Shown here piece by piece: positions 18,375 to 29,143 of a stretch of DNA of 64,000 nt. Numbering within the stretch: position 1 is the first letter of the stretch; the number at the start of each line of letters is the position of its first letter. The DNA comes from Tranzscheliella williamsii (Eukaryota; Basidiomycota; Ustilaginomycetes; Ustilaginales; Ustilaginaceae). Made by a program: the position numbers and the translations under genes. The stretch spans positions 23,878 through 87,877 of the forward strand of contig JALBYF010000071.1 in assembly GCA_023212725.1 (NCBI GenBank), in the 5' to 3' direction. The notes below the pieces were generated by a model. That model saw only the letters and a list, made by a program, of their open reading frames with translations. It was not told where the DNA came from and did no database searches.

Positions 18375-20284
18375 TCATGAATGCTTCTCCCTCTAGAAAG
18401 ACGTAATGTCGAGAAAATGCCGGAACAAAATGTCAGTAATTATAAAGTCGCCAGATGCGTTTGATCAGCACTTACCTTAGCGATGAAGCTAAGCATGTAC
18501 ATAAAGGCCTTGCTTGTTTCCTGTGAGGCAGATACGATCTGGTCCGGAGGCAGGAGGAAGCCGTAAGTCCCACCATCCCGCAACTCGATCGAGTAAGACC
18601 ACTTGATTTTCTTTTTCGCCGACGGAACACCCGCTGGAGGCGAGAACTGTTTAGGGCTCTGTGAATCCCCTGCTTTATCATAATTGTCAGCGCCGGTGGG
18701 CCGTTGAGGGGGGTCGACAGGGACAGGATTTGTACTGGCATATGCCCAATCTACAGCATTTCCTCCGCTTCGAGCATAGACTGCGCATACCTTCCCTGTA
18801 TTAAAGATCCGTCCATGTACACCCTTGAGGGCTTTGGCAGCTCCTAAGCTTAGCTCCATGAGATCTTCTTCATCAGCAAGCGGTTCGTCGCAGCTGTAGG
18901 AATAAGGATACATGAGCAGCTGACCATAGCTGTGGATATCAAAGTAGCCCCTAACATTGTTCGTCGGGTCCTGCATGTATGCAGCGATCGATTGTGCCTC
19001 GGCAGAGCTGAAGGGAGTAGACCCAGAATATAGCTCAGAGCATGGGTTGAGCGATGCCGATGCAGAGAAGGCATACCCCCAGTTCCGATTGACATCGACA
19101 CCTTTGCAGAAAAGTCCGCTAGGAAACTTGTTCGGCTGCCTGTTTTTGCGCCACATCCGGTTAGTTTCCCATGAGTATACGTAGCCATCTGGATTAGCTA
19201 GTGGGATAAAGGTGACCTCGAAGGTGTTCAAGACGCTCCGTGCTTGCTTCTTCGTCCATGGTAAAGTGAACCGAGATCGATCTCTGTGCTTCTTCCCTCT
19301 CCCTCCTTTCCGCTTCTTCGACTGTTGGCGTGTGTTAGCTGATGCATCTCCCGAATCTTCGGTAGTTTGTGGGGAACCTAGCGCGGACTGCAGCAGTCCA
19401 GACGCAAAGAAAAGGGAAGAGGATGCTGAAATCCACTCTCGGGCATGCTGAGCTCCAGTGATCACGATGCCGATTTTCTCTGTCCTGTCTCGATGAAGAC
19501 GACTAGATGACGCTTTTGCGTCTGACTCTAGGTCCTGATTGGTCTTTATTGGTCTTGGCGAGGGACCGGAGGACCCTTCCTGAGGGCGCACCTTGCCAAC
19601 TTTGAGGCCTAGTATGTCTCGACCCTCGTATGTTCCTCCAATATGAACAACTTGGGCGTAATCTGGATAAGATGCGGCGAGATTTCGAATGAAGTCATTC
19701 ACTTCCTCATAGGTATGGTAGGCTTCATGCCAAGTCTGGTTGAACGTTAGTGCACCAATACCTCCCCCGCGCGAGGTACCGGGCGGTTGCTTTTGGGACT
19801 CGATCAGCAACCGTAGGTCCTCAATCAAAACACTTGATCGAGGTACGTCCTGCCCAACGAATGGGTGCAGGAGCTGATCGTAGATTTGCTGGTAAGATAG
19901 AGCAGTGAGAGCATCTGAACTGTGCGAAGATGCCTCGGAGGTGGGAAGGGCGAGACGCACATCCACACACCCTAAATCGTCGTTCAAGCGATCGGAAGTA
20001 GAATTGCAAGCTCTGCCTGCAGCAGCAGCCCATACATCCAAGTCCATCGCATAAGCTTGCTCAAGCAGCGTCTCATATTGGTAGCGAGAGGTGGTGTTGA
20101 ATCTGATGACCTGCTGGCCGGTGAAATCGGTGCGTACAGTGGAGAGAGAGGGTGTTATAGAGGATTCGTTGGCGGGAAATCGATCGGCGTCCTCAACACT
20201 GAATAGCTGTTGTGGGTAGGTAGGCAAGCTGAGGCCGCAGCGAGCAAACAGCAAGATGCTCGTGCGGAGATAGGCTCCCCTCAT
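18375..20284 (-). CDS. Secreted M14-family metallocarboxypeptidase (ECM14/CPA type)
   Basis: This enzyme should remove C-terminal residues from peptides in the secretory pathway or outside the cell. Exon 1 spans 20284-18476. A GTAAGT follows the codon for FIAK, and a plausible intron (18475-18393) leads to a short second exon ending at TGA 18375, for 608 residues. Reading through instead stops at 18440 after 614 residues. The N-terminus is hydrophobic and signal-like, followed by a long pro-region. Zinc ligands are H280 and E283 (GAQHAREWIS) and H451 (DIHSYGQ). Substrate-binding DVNRNW and the catalytic Glu567 in SIELRDGGTYGF are present. A basic insertion of about 45 residues (SKKRKGGRGKKHRD) follows the first zinc motif. 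In ascomycete Ecm14 the catalytic Glu is, as I recall, replaced by Lys; here it is kept. Confidence 0.9.
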
Positions 20285-20864
20285 GACCTCCGCGTATCAA
20301 TGTGCTGCGGACAGCGATGATGGTAGCTGGTTGATTGAGCCCAAAATAGCTGAAGGGTCCTTCCTACCTTTGGCTCTTGCTCGTGTGACACGACCATCTC
20401 GGCCGGTACATCATTTAATATGCCCAATATGTTTACTTTGACTCATAACTCATGGCCGTTGAGCGCAGATATAGTCATGAACATGCTGTTTGGATGTTTG
20501 TTGACCACTTATGACGCATAAGTCATATTCCACTCATAAGGCTCGCTGCTGGCAGCCATCTCGCCTTCGGCACTTTTACTTCCCGTAGCGCCTTCTGATA
20601 CAAGCAAACACAACGAAAAACACACATTTGGTGGTAGCTTTTCCAGAAGACATGCGATCGGGGCTTCTATAGCACTGATGATTTATGATTTACATATAAA
20701 GAAACCAAAACACACTTACCCGTCTTGATGAGGTGAAAGGGACCAAATCCGCTAAGTCGCAAGTCACCGTCACACAACCTGCGCTCATGTGACTTAAAAG
20801 TGTTAGTTGTAAGGATGGGTTAGGTTCAAATTGAAATCGGTGAGCTTTTCAGTCATATAAGATT

Positions 20865-20886
20865 CTAGGGGAAGCAATTCCCCTAG
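20865..20886. repeat. Perfect inverted repeat CTAGGGGAA-gcaa-TTCCCCTAG
   Basis: Two 9-base arms pair perfectly around a 4-base loop. The same half-motif recurs nearby at 20982-21007, about 21927-21960, 22003 and 22200-22230. Confidence 0.9.
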
Positions 20887-20981
20887 CAGTCCTGGCAGAA
20901 AAAAGGAGAAAATTCACCGTAAGGGTCGGAAACCCATTCCGTGTGGGAATATATCCCCCTAAAACTCTACCTATAACTCAA

Positions 20982-21007
20982 CCCTAGGGAAAGAATTTCC
21001 CCTAGGG
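20982..21007. repeat. Inverted repeat CCCTAGGGAAA-gaa-TTTCCCCTAGGG
   Basis: The arms pair over 11 bases with one extra C. Each arm is itself palindromic (CCCTAGGG). More CCTAGG copies follow directly at 21011 and 21021. It belongs to the same motif family as 20865-20886. Confidence 0.85.
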
Positions 21008-21912
21008 CTTCCCTAGGTGTCCTAGGCGGTTCTAAAGCATGTTCCCTTAGAAGCCACCGCCACCACCTATGAGTCACGAATTATGAATGTGAAAGTTTGC
21101 GGATATAAAGGAGTCGCGTTCTTGGACAGAAGGCATGCCTATCATTCATAAATCCACAATTTTTGATTCATGATTGTGTTTGCGAATCAAGAGTCAAGTG
21201 CGCGGAGAATTCAGGGAAATCCCACTAGGACTTGGTAGGACTCACGCCTCCTAGATCCCATTTTCGACACGTCCTGACGAAAATAAAGATCATGTAAAGA
21301 TTGTGTCCTAAGCATCGTCAAAAATCTGTTCCGAACCTGATTCACGACTTAGACTATATGACTCTGAGTCATGACGCGCAAATCATAATACTCATAACTT
21401 ATAACTTATGGATATTATACATACACATGACTCAGAACTTATGATTTAATATCCATGACAAAAAAACTGACTTTCATGGTACATAAGCATGGTTGTGGCA
21501 TGATTGGTTATGTCGTTGAACAGGATTCATAACTGAGTTCATAGCAGGGCGGAATGGGTTACCGGGAAATTCCTTCCTTTAAGTATGGCTCGGCCGGGTG
21601 ACTGCACCAAGCGGAGACGCATCCGTATTCCACCCAACATGGATCTCCTCAGGGCTGATTCCTACAGATTCTTTTGGCACGGCCCGGGATAGCCTGCGGG
21701 AAATAATACATTTTTGAAGATTTGTGCTTAGCCGCTTTCACGGGAAGGGTCTTTGGAATCGTGGCAATAATTTCACGTAATTTTGCAAGTTTCTTCCAGC
21801 CAGAGCTCCTCATGCCTGCGGATTTTCTTACCACCATGATTTATGCTTATGGACCATAAATCATTGATATATGAGTGCATGGAAGCTCATGCAAACTCAT
21901 GACACATAGCAG

Positions 21913-22476
21913 ATGGTATGGGCTCCGGGGGAAAACTTCCCCTTAGGTATCCCCCTAGGACTACTAGGAAAAAACGTTTCCTTTGCACTGCTAACGTTGC
22001 CTGGGGAAAACTTCCCGCTAGAAATCACGACTGAAAAAACGCGTCTTCTGTGGAAACATCCCAGAAATCATGCAGACGTCCTGCACAACATCTGGTATAG
22101 ATTTATCGCAGATTGGCGTTCTGCTGCAGTCCGGGAATCAATTTCACAGATGAATTTGACGCGGTCTTCTGCAATCACAGCAGGGGGCGGTGGGTTTCGG
22201 GGGTTTCCCCTAGGGTTCCCACTAGGCTCTAACGATCTTCGGCTCTCACCACAGATCATATGCCCATCCAGCAGATATGATCTCCGCCCCTTCGAGCCTG
22301 TCTTGTCCACTGGGCGTAGTCGAAAACCCAAGCAAGTCAACAAGGAAAACATCCCTCCCAACAGTGTGAGTCCTAGCCCAGCGTATCGTGGCCCTCATAC
22401 GCGATCGCCGCAAAGGGGCAGGATCCCTGATGTTCTTCTCAACGACCATAGCGTTGCTCCTCGGCATCGTCCCTAA
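21913..22476 (+). CDS. Doubtful ORF of 187 residues in the desert, possibly a relict element fragment
   Basis: The frame opens at ATG 21913 and ends at 22476. Its first 35 residues are translated from CCCTAGG-type repeats (GENFPLGIPLG recurs as GENFPLEIT), which argues against a normal gene. The middle part (KHPRNHADVLHNIWYRFIAD and following) and the basic C-terminus (RKPKQVNKENIPPN) look more protein-like. I do not recognise any domain. It could be the remnant of a transposon ORF, or a lineage-specific gene. Confidence 0.3.
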   Translation: MVWAPGENFPLGIPLGLLGKNVSFALLTLPGENFPLEITTEKTRLLWKHPRNHADVLHNIWYRFIADWRSAAVRESISQMNLTRSSAITAGGGGFRGFPLGFPLGSNDLRLSPQIICPSSRYDLRPFEPVLSTGRSRKPKQVNKENIPPNSVSPSPAYRGPHTRSPQRGRIPDVLLNDHSVAPRHRP

Positions 22477-22772
22477 AGCAGAGTCAGGAGAGTCATAGTG
22501 TAGCCGCCAACCTCAGTGCTACGCCTCCCGTCACTCTTGACAGAATCATGGATCATTAACATGGATGGATCAATTTACGAATCTGAATTTGGATGGATCG
22601 TAGGCGTGTTCATGATTGATTCACGCTTGTGCTTACTCGTGACTTATGACTGTGTGACTGCTTTGTGCCTGCTGGGAGGTCGGAATATGGCTGCTCCAGG
22701 CACTTATGACTGAACAGCATTAAAAGCCATCGTTCGAGAAGTCATCATGATTGTTGGGGGTGAGGGAGATGC

Positions 22773-22982
22773 ATGGCTTCAATAGCGAATGCTGCATGGG
22801 TGCAACAAGACCGACACATCGATCTGAGGGTGAGAAAGGATGCCGCATATGCGCGTGCATCGCTGAATGGCGTCCTCTCCAAGGTGAAGACAAAGGTCTG
22901 TGGGGGAAGATGGGACATCCCTACTTTCGCAGGTATAGTGAAGCAAATGAATGACTGGGAGCTGGTCAGAAGGCATAGCTGA
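22773..22982 (+). CDS. Doubtful small ORF, 69 residues
   Basis: The frame starts MASIANAAWVQQDRHIDLRV and ends in MNDWELVRRHS. Amino-acid composition is protein-like, but there is no known motif, and overlapping frames are open on both strands. It may be an exon of a decayed gene. Confidence 0.2.
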   Translation: MASIANAAWVQQDRHIDLRVRKDAAYARASLNGVLSKVKTKVCGGRWDIPTFAGIVKQMNDWELVRRHS

Positions 22983-23829
22983 AGGCAACAGCTCAAGTGC
23001 AGCGCCTGAGAGATGGCGTTTACTGTGACTCTCAAAATGCACTCAGCGAGCGTAGCTTTGCGGCGCCCACCCTAACGTGCAGTCGTGCTTAGGAGCCATA
23101 CCTCTGAAAGCCCTTTCCATCGATCCTCGCCATTTGCACAGGCTCGCGCCGTGTCTTCGCCCATTCTGTGACTGGCGCGGCCGCTTACCACAAATGTAGA
23201 ATCATAACTATGTCAGGAGGACTTGTAGCTCAACCGTTCGATGCTTCGTCGATATATGGATACAAATTTCAGCATTAGCGAGGTTTGTAACTACCGTGAC
23301 AAACACGTTTGAGCGTCGAAACACCGCCAGGGGCAAAGTTATCAACCTTTAATAACGGATGACGCCATCAAGGATAGCTGATCCCATTATCACGTTGAGA
23401 ATGCATAACAGCATGGGGTAAGGAGTGCGAGCGCTGCGTTCCTCCGAAGAATTGTGGTCGCTTCGCATCACTTGGACAAACAAACGTCTCCGCCCCCGGC
23501 ATGTCTACGGGTATAGCAACAAAACTTGTAGATGTTTCTGGTGGTGTTCCTACTTCGACTGTAGATAGCAAAGGTCCTTTGTGTCCTGAGGTCCAACTTC
23601 ACTTAGTACATTTTTAACCTGGGCCTAGTGATATGTAGAGATCACAACGGGTCATGCTTGATCATGATAAGCTCTGCCAGCAATGGCCCATCCTCCTGCT
23701 GATTTTGAGCTCTTCGCACCGCTCTCATCGCGAAGGAGGCAAGCATGGCACAATACTGATCAAGACTTTCAGAGATACAGCGAGAGCGCAGTGCGACTTG
23801 TTTCGAGGGATGCAGAAAATAATAATAGT

Positions 23830-26800
23830 TTACAACTGAAGCTCCATAAGCTCTCTATATCGTCCGCCCAGAGCTATCAAATCCGCATGTGTCCCGGATT
23901 CCAGAATTTTGCCATCTTCAACGACGAAGATCCAATCGCATTTTCTCAGACTGCTGAGTCGATGGGCGATGGTCACCGTTGTCCGGTTGAGCGCCGCCCG
24001 GTCGAGGGCGGTCTGTACCTGAATCTCTGATTCAGCGTCCAGTGCCGAGGTAGCCTCGTCCAAAAGAAGGATTTTCGGATTTCGCAGTAGGGCCCGAGCT
24101 ATGCAGAGGCGTTGCTTCTGCCCACCTGACAGTTGGGAGCCTTTGAAACCGATTTCGGTGTCGAAACCGCTCGGCAAGTCTCGGATGAAGTCAAGGATGT
24201 AAGCGTCCTCGCACGCCCTTTCCAAGTCGGCTTGCGTAACAGCCGGAGGGTCGAGAGCGCCAAGGGACAAATTCCAGCGAACTGTGCCTTCGTACAGGAC
24301 GGGATCCTGGGACACATAGGCCATCTGCTGGCGAAGCTTGTGAACGGGTATGTGGCGGACATCCACACCACCGAACTCAATACAACCCTGGCTTGGGTCG
24401 TAGAACCGCTGTAGAAGAGCGAGGATCGAGCTTTTGCCGGAACCTGATGTACCACAGAAGGCGACGCTTTTACCAGCGGGTATGCGGATGCTTAGGTCCT
24501 TCAAAGCCGGATGATTCGGTCTTTGAGGATATCGAAGCTCAATATCCCGGAGAACAATATCGCCGGCTGCATAGCCGGTGGACTCTACCAATCCTTTGAG
24601 GTCACCGTCAATAGCTGATAGACCGGTCGTATCAGCGATCTTGGGCTTCCTGTTGATCCAACTAGAAATGATTTTGAACGAATTCGTAGCCCGTCCATAA
24701 TCCGGAACGAAAGTGAAAAGGCGTCCAGCCGAAAAGGCGGCTATAACGACGGCTTCGAAGGAAGCGTAGAGGGCAGTGATGGAGACTTCACCGGTGCTGA
24801 GTAGACGCCCACCCCAGTAGAATACCAGCGCCGAAAGCAGTAGTACCATCGCTTGTGAAACTGCAAAACCTCCGGCTCCGTAAATGAGATATCTTGTTCT
24901 TTTGGGATCAGCCTTCGCGCGCTCGTCGAAGACACGCATCGTTTCGGCTTCCCTTCCCAATGCTGCCACCGTCTTGATAGCGTCTACGTTTTCCGACACG
25001 TATGAGGACGCCCTATCAACGGGCTTTTGAGCCACAGCCTCGTACTTTTCTAGCATGACAATGTTGAGCCAACCAGAAACGAAGAGGACAACGATCGGTG
25101 CGAGACACACCACCGACGTCTTCCAAGAAAGAACTAGACCCAAGATGATTGAGCCTAACAGATTGACGCTGCCAATGATGATTTGGCTGAGGACTAGACC
25201 TGTCGCGGCTGCAACATTTGCAGGATGACTAGAGACAGCCGCGCTCATGGCACCGCTGGCATGCTCCTCGGCGTCAAAGAACCCTATTTCTTGGCGGATC
25301 AAGGACGCAAAACCTTCTTTCTTGAGTTTCCTCATCACATGTTCGGATGCAGTTTCGAGGAAAAAACTTCCGATCAGCACGATAATGAGGTCGGCCAGCG
25401 CTAGTATAAGGAACCAGAGCGCCCAGCGGTCTGCTTCCGTACGAAGGCGTCTATCATCACCTTCGATTGATAAGGAGTTTACTGCCCCACCAGTTAGCCA
25501 ACCTGCGATAGGAAAGCTCGTACCGGTTGCGGTAGCGCCGAGAATACCAATGGTAAACCACAGCTTTTGATCATTCAGATACCGGAAGAAAGTCCTGCGC
25601 AGCTTTCGCTTGTTCTCCTTTCGTGTTATCTTGCTGATCTTGGGATGTTCACCAGGGCTATTGGTACTGTCAGCAGCGTCATGCGACACAGGTTTCTGCA
25701 CTATAGAAGCCTTTTCGACAGCTGGCGAGGGGAAAGGCGAGGTAGATGCACTGGGCACGGCATCGTTCGCGTGCTCGTATTGGTTAAGCGCTGTACCCGT
25801 CCTTCCAGAAAACTGTCGATGAGAGCTTTCGGATGCCCGTGCGCTCCTGTGGCGTTGCAAGGGCACAGAGCGAAGCGGCCCACTTGGACGCGACAGTTCA
25901 GGTACCACAGATGCGGACTCCTCAGTCGAAGCTTCATCCACTCTCGTCCTTGTATCATCGAGATAGAGATCCTCGCTCGGTAGTGGCCGGCCATCATGAC
26001 TTTGTGTACTGCCGGTACCACTTTCATCCGAGCTAGGTTTTAAAGGTGAGGCAGATTTCTCAAGATTCAAGTCACCTTTACCTTCCCCGCCTGTACCTGA
26101 ACCTGGGTCAGCTTTGGCTTTGGAATCTTTAACCTCGTCTTCGGCAAGATGTCTTTGTTGGTACACCATGTTTCTATACACACCCTTGCCATCTTGTGTT
26201 TTCTGCATAAGGTCGTCATGTGTACCGCTTTCGACAACTTTACCATGCTTCAGGACTAGAATCTTGTCAGCATGCTCGATCGTGCTGAGACGATGCGCTA
26301 TCAGAATTGTGGTCATGCCCCTCTCCACCTGCTCTTTCATAAGTGCAGCTTTGATTTTACTCTCGGTGTCTGAGTCGAGAGCGGATGTCCCTTCGTCAAG
26401 GCATAGCAGGCGGGGTTCTCGGACCAAAGCTCGAGCAATTGCCACTCTCTGTCGTTGTCCGCCCGACAAAAGGCCAGTCCTACCACCAGAAATCGGAGTG
26501 TCCATGCCTTGGGGAAGTTTCGAGACAAATGCCCATGCTTCTGCCTTCTGAAGCGCCCGCTCAACCTTGGCTCGAATGACCGCTGTTCGCTGCTTGATAG
26601 CATCGGAAGCAGCAGGGTCGCCGTCTACATCAGGCAAATAAGCCCACTCAGTTCCAGTGAGACCCGCAGCGACATTTTCGAAGACACTTGCCGTGAAAAG
26701 CTGAGGATGTTGCTGAACGATGGCGATTTGCGATCGAAGCCACCTAACATTCAGATCTCGTACGTCATGGCCAGCAAAGTATACTTTGCCTTCCCCTACA

Positions 26801-28353
26801 ATCCTGGTCCGACGGGAGTCGGAGACAGCCTTTTCGATATCAGGCTCTTTTGGTGTCGCGGGCTTTGAGCGTCTAAGGTGGTGCATGACTGTGTTGCATT
26901 TCGGCTTTTCGTCTGGACTCTTCTGCCCATTCAGCTGTGCTTCGTTTGCGGCTACCTCTTCGGCATCGTGGGGGTGGGGAATATTCGCTGTTTCGGGATC
27001 ATACTCGCGGAGGAGCAAATTGGTAATTGTGGATTTACCGGACCCAGAGGGTCCGACGAGCGCAGTAACCTTGCCGGCTTCGAAGACGATGGAAACAGAT
27101 TTCAGACTGGCGACATTTGGCCTCGAGGGGTATGAGAAGGTGAGGTCTTGAAGCTCGAAAGTAGGAGACCAACTTCCATCAGCCTGGTCTAGGACAAGAC
27201 CTTCGTCCGTGCGGATATCAATCTTCGGCTCGCGTTCTATGGCTTTGCGAACTTGTTTGAGAGCGGTCCAGCTGTCAAAGATTCCAGCAATGTGAGGCAC
27301 AATGTTAGCTAGAGAGAATAGGGAATTGAGATAGTTCCAGAAAGTGGTTAAAAGGTCGCCCAGGAGAACCTTGCCTTCTACTATGTTGATGGAGCCCCAC
27401 CAAAAAGCTAGGGAATAGGTGAGATTGAGCATGGTATACACGGCGCTGGTCTCGAGGCCCCGAATGGCTGACTTGCGTTTGCCGAGCGTTTCTAATGGCT
27501 TGAGCATGACAGTGTCAAAGCGTTTGAGCAGCTGAGTCTCCATGCCGAAAGATTGCACGACCCGCACCGAGCTCAAAACTTGCTCTAGGAAGGTGGATGA
27601 ACGAGCCTCAATGCGGAGGGCTGGTGCTCCAACGATTTCGGTAGCTTTGCCTAGGAGGGCAAAGATGATCATGGTAAGGGGAAGGAGGGCAAACAAGACT
27701 CCAGCAATTCTAGCGGCTTTGGTGAAGCCTATGATGGCGGAGACCACAAGGGTCGATCCAGACCAACAAGCGTAAGCAAGCTTTTCTCCAAAGCCAGCGC
27801 GAATCACCGAGATATCTTTGCTGGCACGATTGGCAATCTCACCTGCCCCATGGAGATCAAAGTGCGATGCGTCTTGAGCGAGGACCGAGGCAACATAGGC
27901 ATGCCTTAGTCTCTGAGTGAGATCATGTGCGGCGCTCGAGAAGCAGGACAAAAAGAGCCAGGCGAGGAAAAATTCGGCGACACCAGCGATCGTCACAATC
28001 CAGCCGATGTATGAAGCCGTAGAACGGATGTCGTTGGGGGTAGCCGAACTCGGCGTAACTCTATTTGTGTAAACACCATAAAGCAGATCAAGAGCGGGCA
28101 TTCCACAACCAGCCAGAAGAGCTGCTATGAAACCAACGACATAAAGCACGCCTGGATGTTTGGCGAACGCGACAGGCGATGACAGCGGTGAGGGCAGTGG
28201 CGGGCAGAAAGAGAACAAATAAAAGAATGTTGGCAGCTTGGTTCTGTGCGGCGCAAAAAGGAGACGACTCGGATGGGCCAAGCGAGGGGCATGTCGAGGT
28301 TCATTGTGGGGGACTGTGCTCGGGCGTCGCGCTGACACCTTTGTGGCTGTCAT
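23830..28353 (-). CDS. ABCB-type full ABC exporter (Ste6/MDR-like)
   Basis: A full transporter of two membrane domains and two ATPase domains, 1507 residues in one exon. The first in-frame ATG is at 28353 (MTATKVSARR). TMD1 begins near residue 65 (LYVVGFIAALLAGCGMPALD). NBD1 has Walker A GPSGSGKST, signature LSGGQRQR, Walker B LCLDEGTSALD and H-loop AHRLST. TMD2 begins with LWFTIGILGATATGTSFPIA. NBD2 has GTSGSGKSS, LSGGQKQR, LLLDEATSALD and AHRLSS. Both ATP sites look intact. NBD1 carries an insertion of about 80 residues between Walker A and the Q-loop (about LLREYDPETANIPHPHDAEE to RTRIVGEGKVYF). A charged linker of about 200 residues joins the halves. It could export lipopeptide pheromone, as Ste6 does, or drugs or lipids; the sequence does not decide. 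Confidence 0.9.
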   Translation of the reverse strand: MTATKVSARRPSTVPHNEPRHAPRLAHPSRLLFAPHRTKLPTFFYLFSFCPPLPSPLSSPVAFAKHPGVLYVVGFIAALLAGCGMPALDLLYGVYTNRVTPSSATPNDIRSTASYIGWIVTIAGVAEFFLAWLFLSCFSSAAHDLTQRLRHAYVASVLAQDASHFDLHGAGEIANRASKDISVIRAGFGEKLAYACWSGSTLVVSAIIGFTKAARIAGVLFALLPLTMIIFALLGKATEIVGAPALRIEARSSTFLEQVLSSVRVVQSFGMETQLLKRFDTVMLKPLETLGKRKSAIRGLETSAVYTMLNLTYSLAFWWGSINIVEGKVLLGDLLTTFWNYLNSLFSLANIVPHIAGIFDSWTALKQVRKAIEREPKIDIRTDEGLVLDQADGSWSPTFELQDLTFSYPSRPNVASLKSVSIVFEAGKVTALVGPSGSGKSTITNLLLREYDPETANIPHPHDAEEVAANEAQLNGQKSPDEKPKCNTVMHHLRRSKPATPKEPDIEKAVSDSRRTRIVGEGKVYFAGHDVRDLNVRWLRSQIAIVQQHPQLFTASVFENVAAGLTGTEWAYLPDVDGDPAASDAIKQRTAVIRAKVERALQKAEAWAFVSKLPQGMDTPISGGRTGLLSGGQRQRVAIARALVREPRLLCLDEGTSALDSDTESKIKAALMKEQVERGMTTILIAHRLSTIEHADKILVLKHGKVVESGTHDDLMQKTQDGKGVYRNMVYQQRHLAEDEVKDSKAKADPGSGTGGEGKGDLNLEKSASPLKPSSDESGTGSTQSHDGRPLPSEDLYLDDTRTRVDEASTEESASVVPELSRPSGPLRSVPLQRHRSARASESSHRQFSGRTGTALNQYEHANDAVPSASTSPFPSPAVEKASIVQKPVSHDAADSTNSPGEHPKISKITRKENKRKLRRTFFRYLNDQKLWFTIGILGATATGTSFPIAGWLTGGAVNSLSIEGDDRRLRTEADRWALWFLILALADLIIVLIGSFFLETASEHVMRKLKKEGFASLIRQEIGFFDAEEHASGAMSAAVSSHPANVAAATGLVLSQIIIGSVNLLGSIILGLVLSWKTSVVCLAPIVVLFVSGWLNIVMLEKYEAVAQKPVDRASSYVSENVDAIKTVAALGREAETMRVFDERAKADPKRTRYLIYGAGGFAVSQAMVLLLSALVFYWGGRLLSTGEVSITALYASFEAVVIAAFSAGRLFTFVPDYGRATNSFKIISSWINRKPKIADTTGLSAIDGDLKGLVESTGYAAGDIVLRDIELRYPQRPNHPALKDLSIRIPAGKSVAFCGTSGSGKSSILALLQRFYDPSQGCIEFGGVDVRHIPVHKLRQQMAYVSQDPVLYEGTVRWNLSLGALDPPAVTQADLERACEDAYILDFIRDLPSGFDTEIGFKGSQLSGGQKQRLCIARALLRNPKILLLDEATSALDAESEIQVQTALDRAALNRTTVTIAHRLSSLRKCDWIFVVEDGKILESGTHADLIALGGRYRELMELQL

Positions 28354-29143
28354 GGTAACGAGGCAGCGCTCATCCACCAGAGGATACTTCGAGATCGATC
28401 CTCTTGGCTGGACACGCCTTTCTTGTATATACCTCTGTTCCAGATACAGCTGTGAAGTTGTTGGTGTCGGACGTCAGAAGGGAAGCGAGAACGAGAGGCA
28501 GCTTCGGATTGACTCAGCCATAAAGCTCAGCTAACTCTTGCCATGCAGTGCTCCTACATGCCAAGATGGAAATGCCATACTTAGACTTCTGACTTGAGTT
28601 ATCCATAATCGGAGTCCACTCTGGTCTTGACTTCTTCCCAAGCGCGTCACGCCAAAACAACATCGTATCGCCGTTTCGCCGGATGACCGGACCGCGCAGC
28701 CTCCCTACTGCACAACTGCAGGAGTCATGTATAGGATTACTAAATTTGATCTGGCTCACAGGCGAGCTGACATACTGCTCACTATCAACTCGTTCCTGCG
28801 CTTTCCAGATCTCGTTTTATCACGCTTGAAAGTGGCAGATAAACCGTGAACGTACCTTGAGAGACTCAACCCTTCGGCGACGCAGTGGCAACCGTGGGTT
28901 ACCGCGTATGCTTGATGCACAGTTAATTGAAGCTGTGGCGGAATGAGTCACGCACTGAAAGATGAGCCGAGCCCCTAGCGGTTAACGCGGCAGCTGGTGC
29001 CGCAGCAACCACACAAGCTGGATGATATAGAAGAGGGAAAATGGAAGACTTAGGGGAGATTCGATTGGGTGGATTCATGCTAGCGTATCGCGCGCTAGAC
29101 GACTGTGATACATAGGACTGGCTGGGATAAAGGGAAAAACACT
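28354..29143. other. Intergenic stretch between the ABC exporter and the aspartic protease
   Basis: The 790 bases contain the exporter promoter on the left and the protease 3' end on the right. An 81-residue frame on the minus strand (28514-28759) shows no family resemblance. Nothing else is supported. Confidence 0.5.

Larger units (their letters stand above)
20285..23829. other. 3.5-kb AT-richer gene desert with degenerate repeats
   Basis: Base composition drops clearly against both neighbours. The stretch is full of variants of ATGACTCAT, ACTCATAA and ATTTATGATT on both strands, for example near 20430-20540, 21350-21450 and 21835-21905. It also holds CTAGGGGAA / TTCCCCTAG hairpin motifs (20865-22230). 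No conserved gene is recognisable. This looks like decayed mobile or satellite-like DNA between two intact genes; the promoter of the carboxypeptidase must lie at its left end. Confidence 0.7.
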
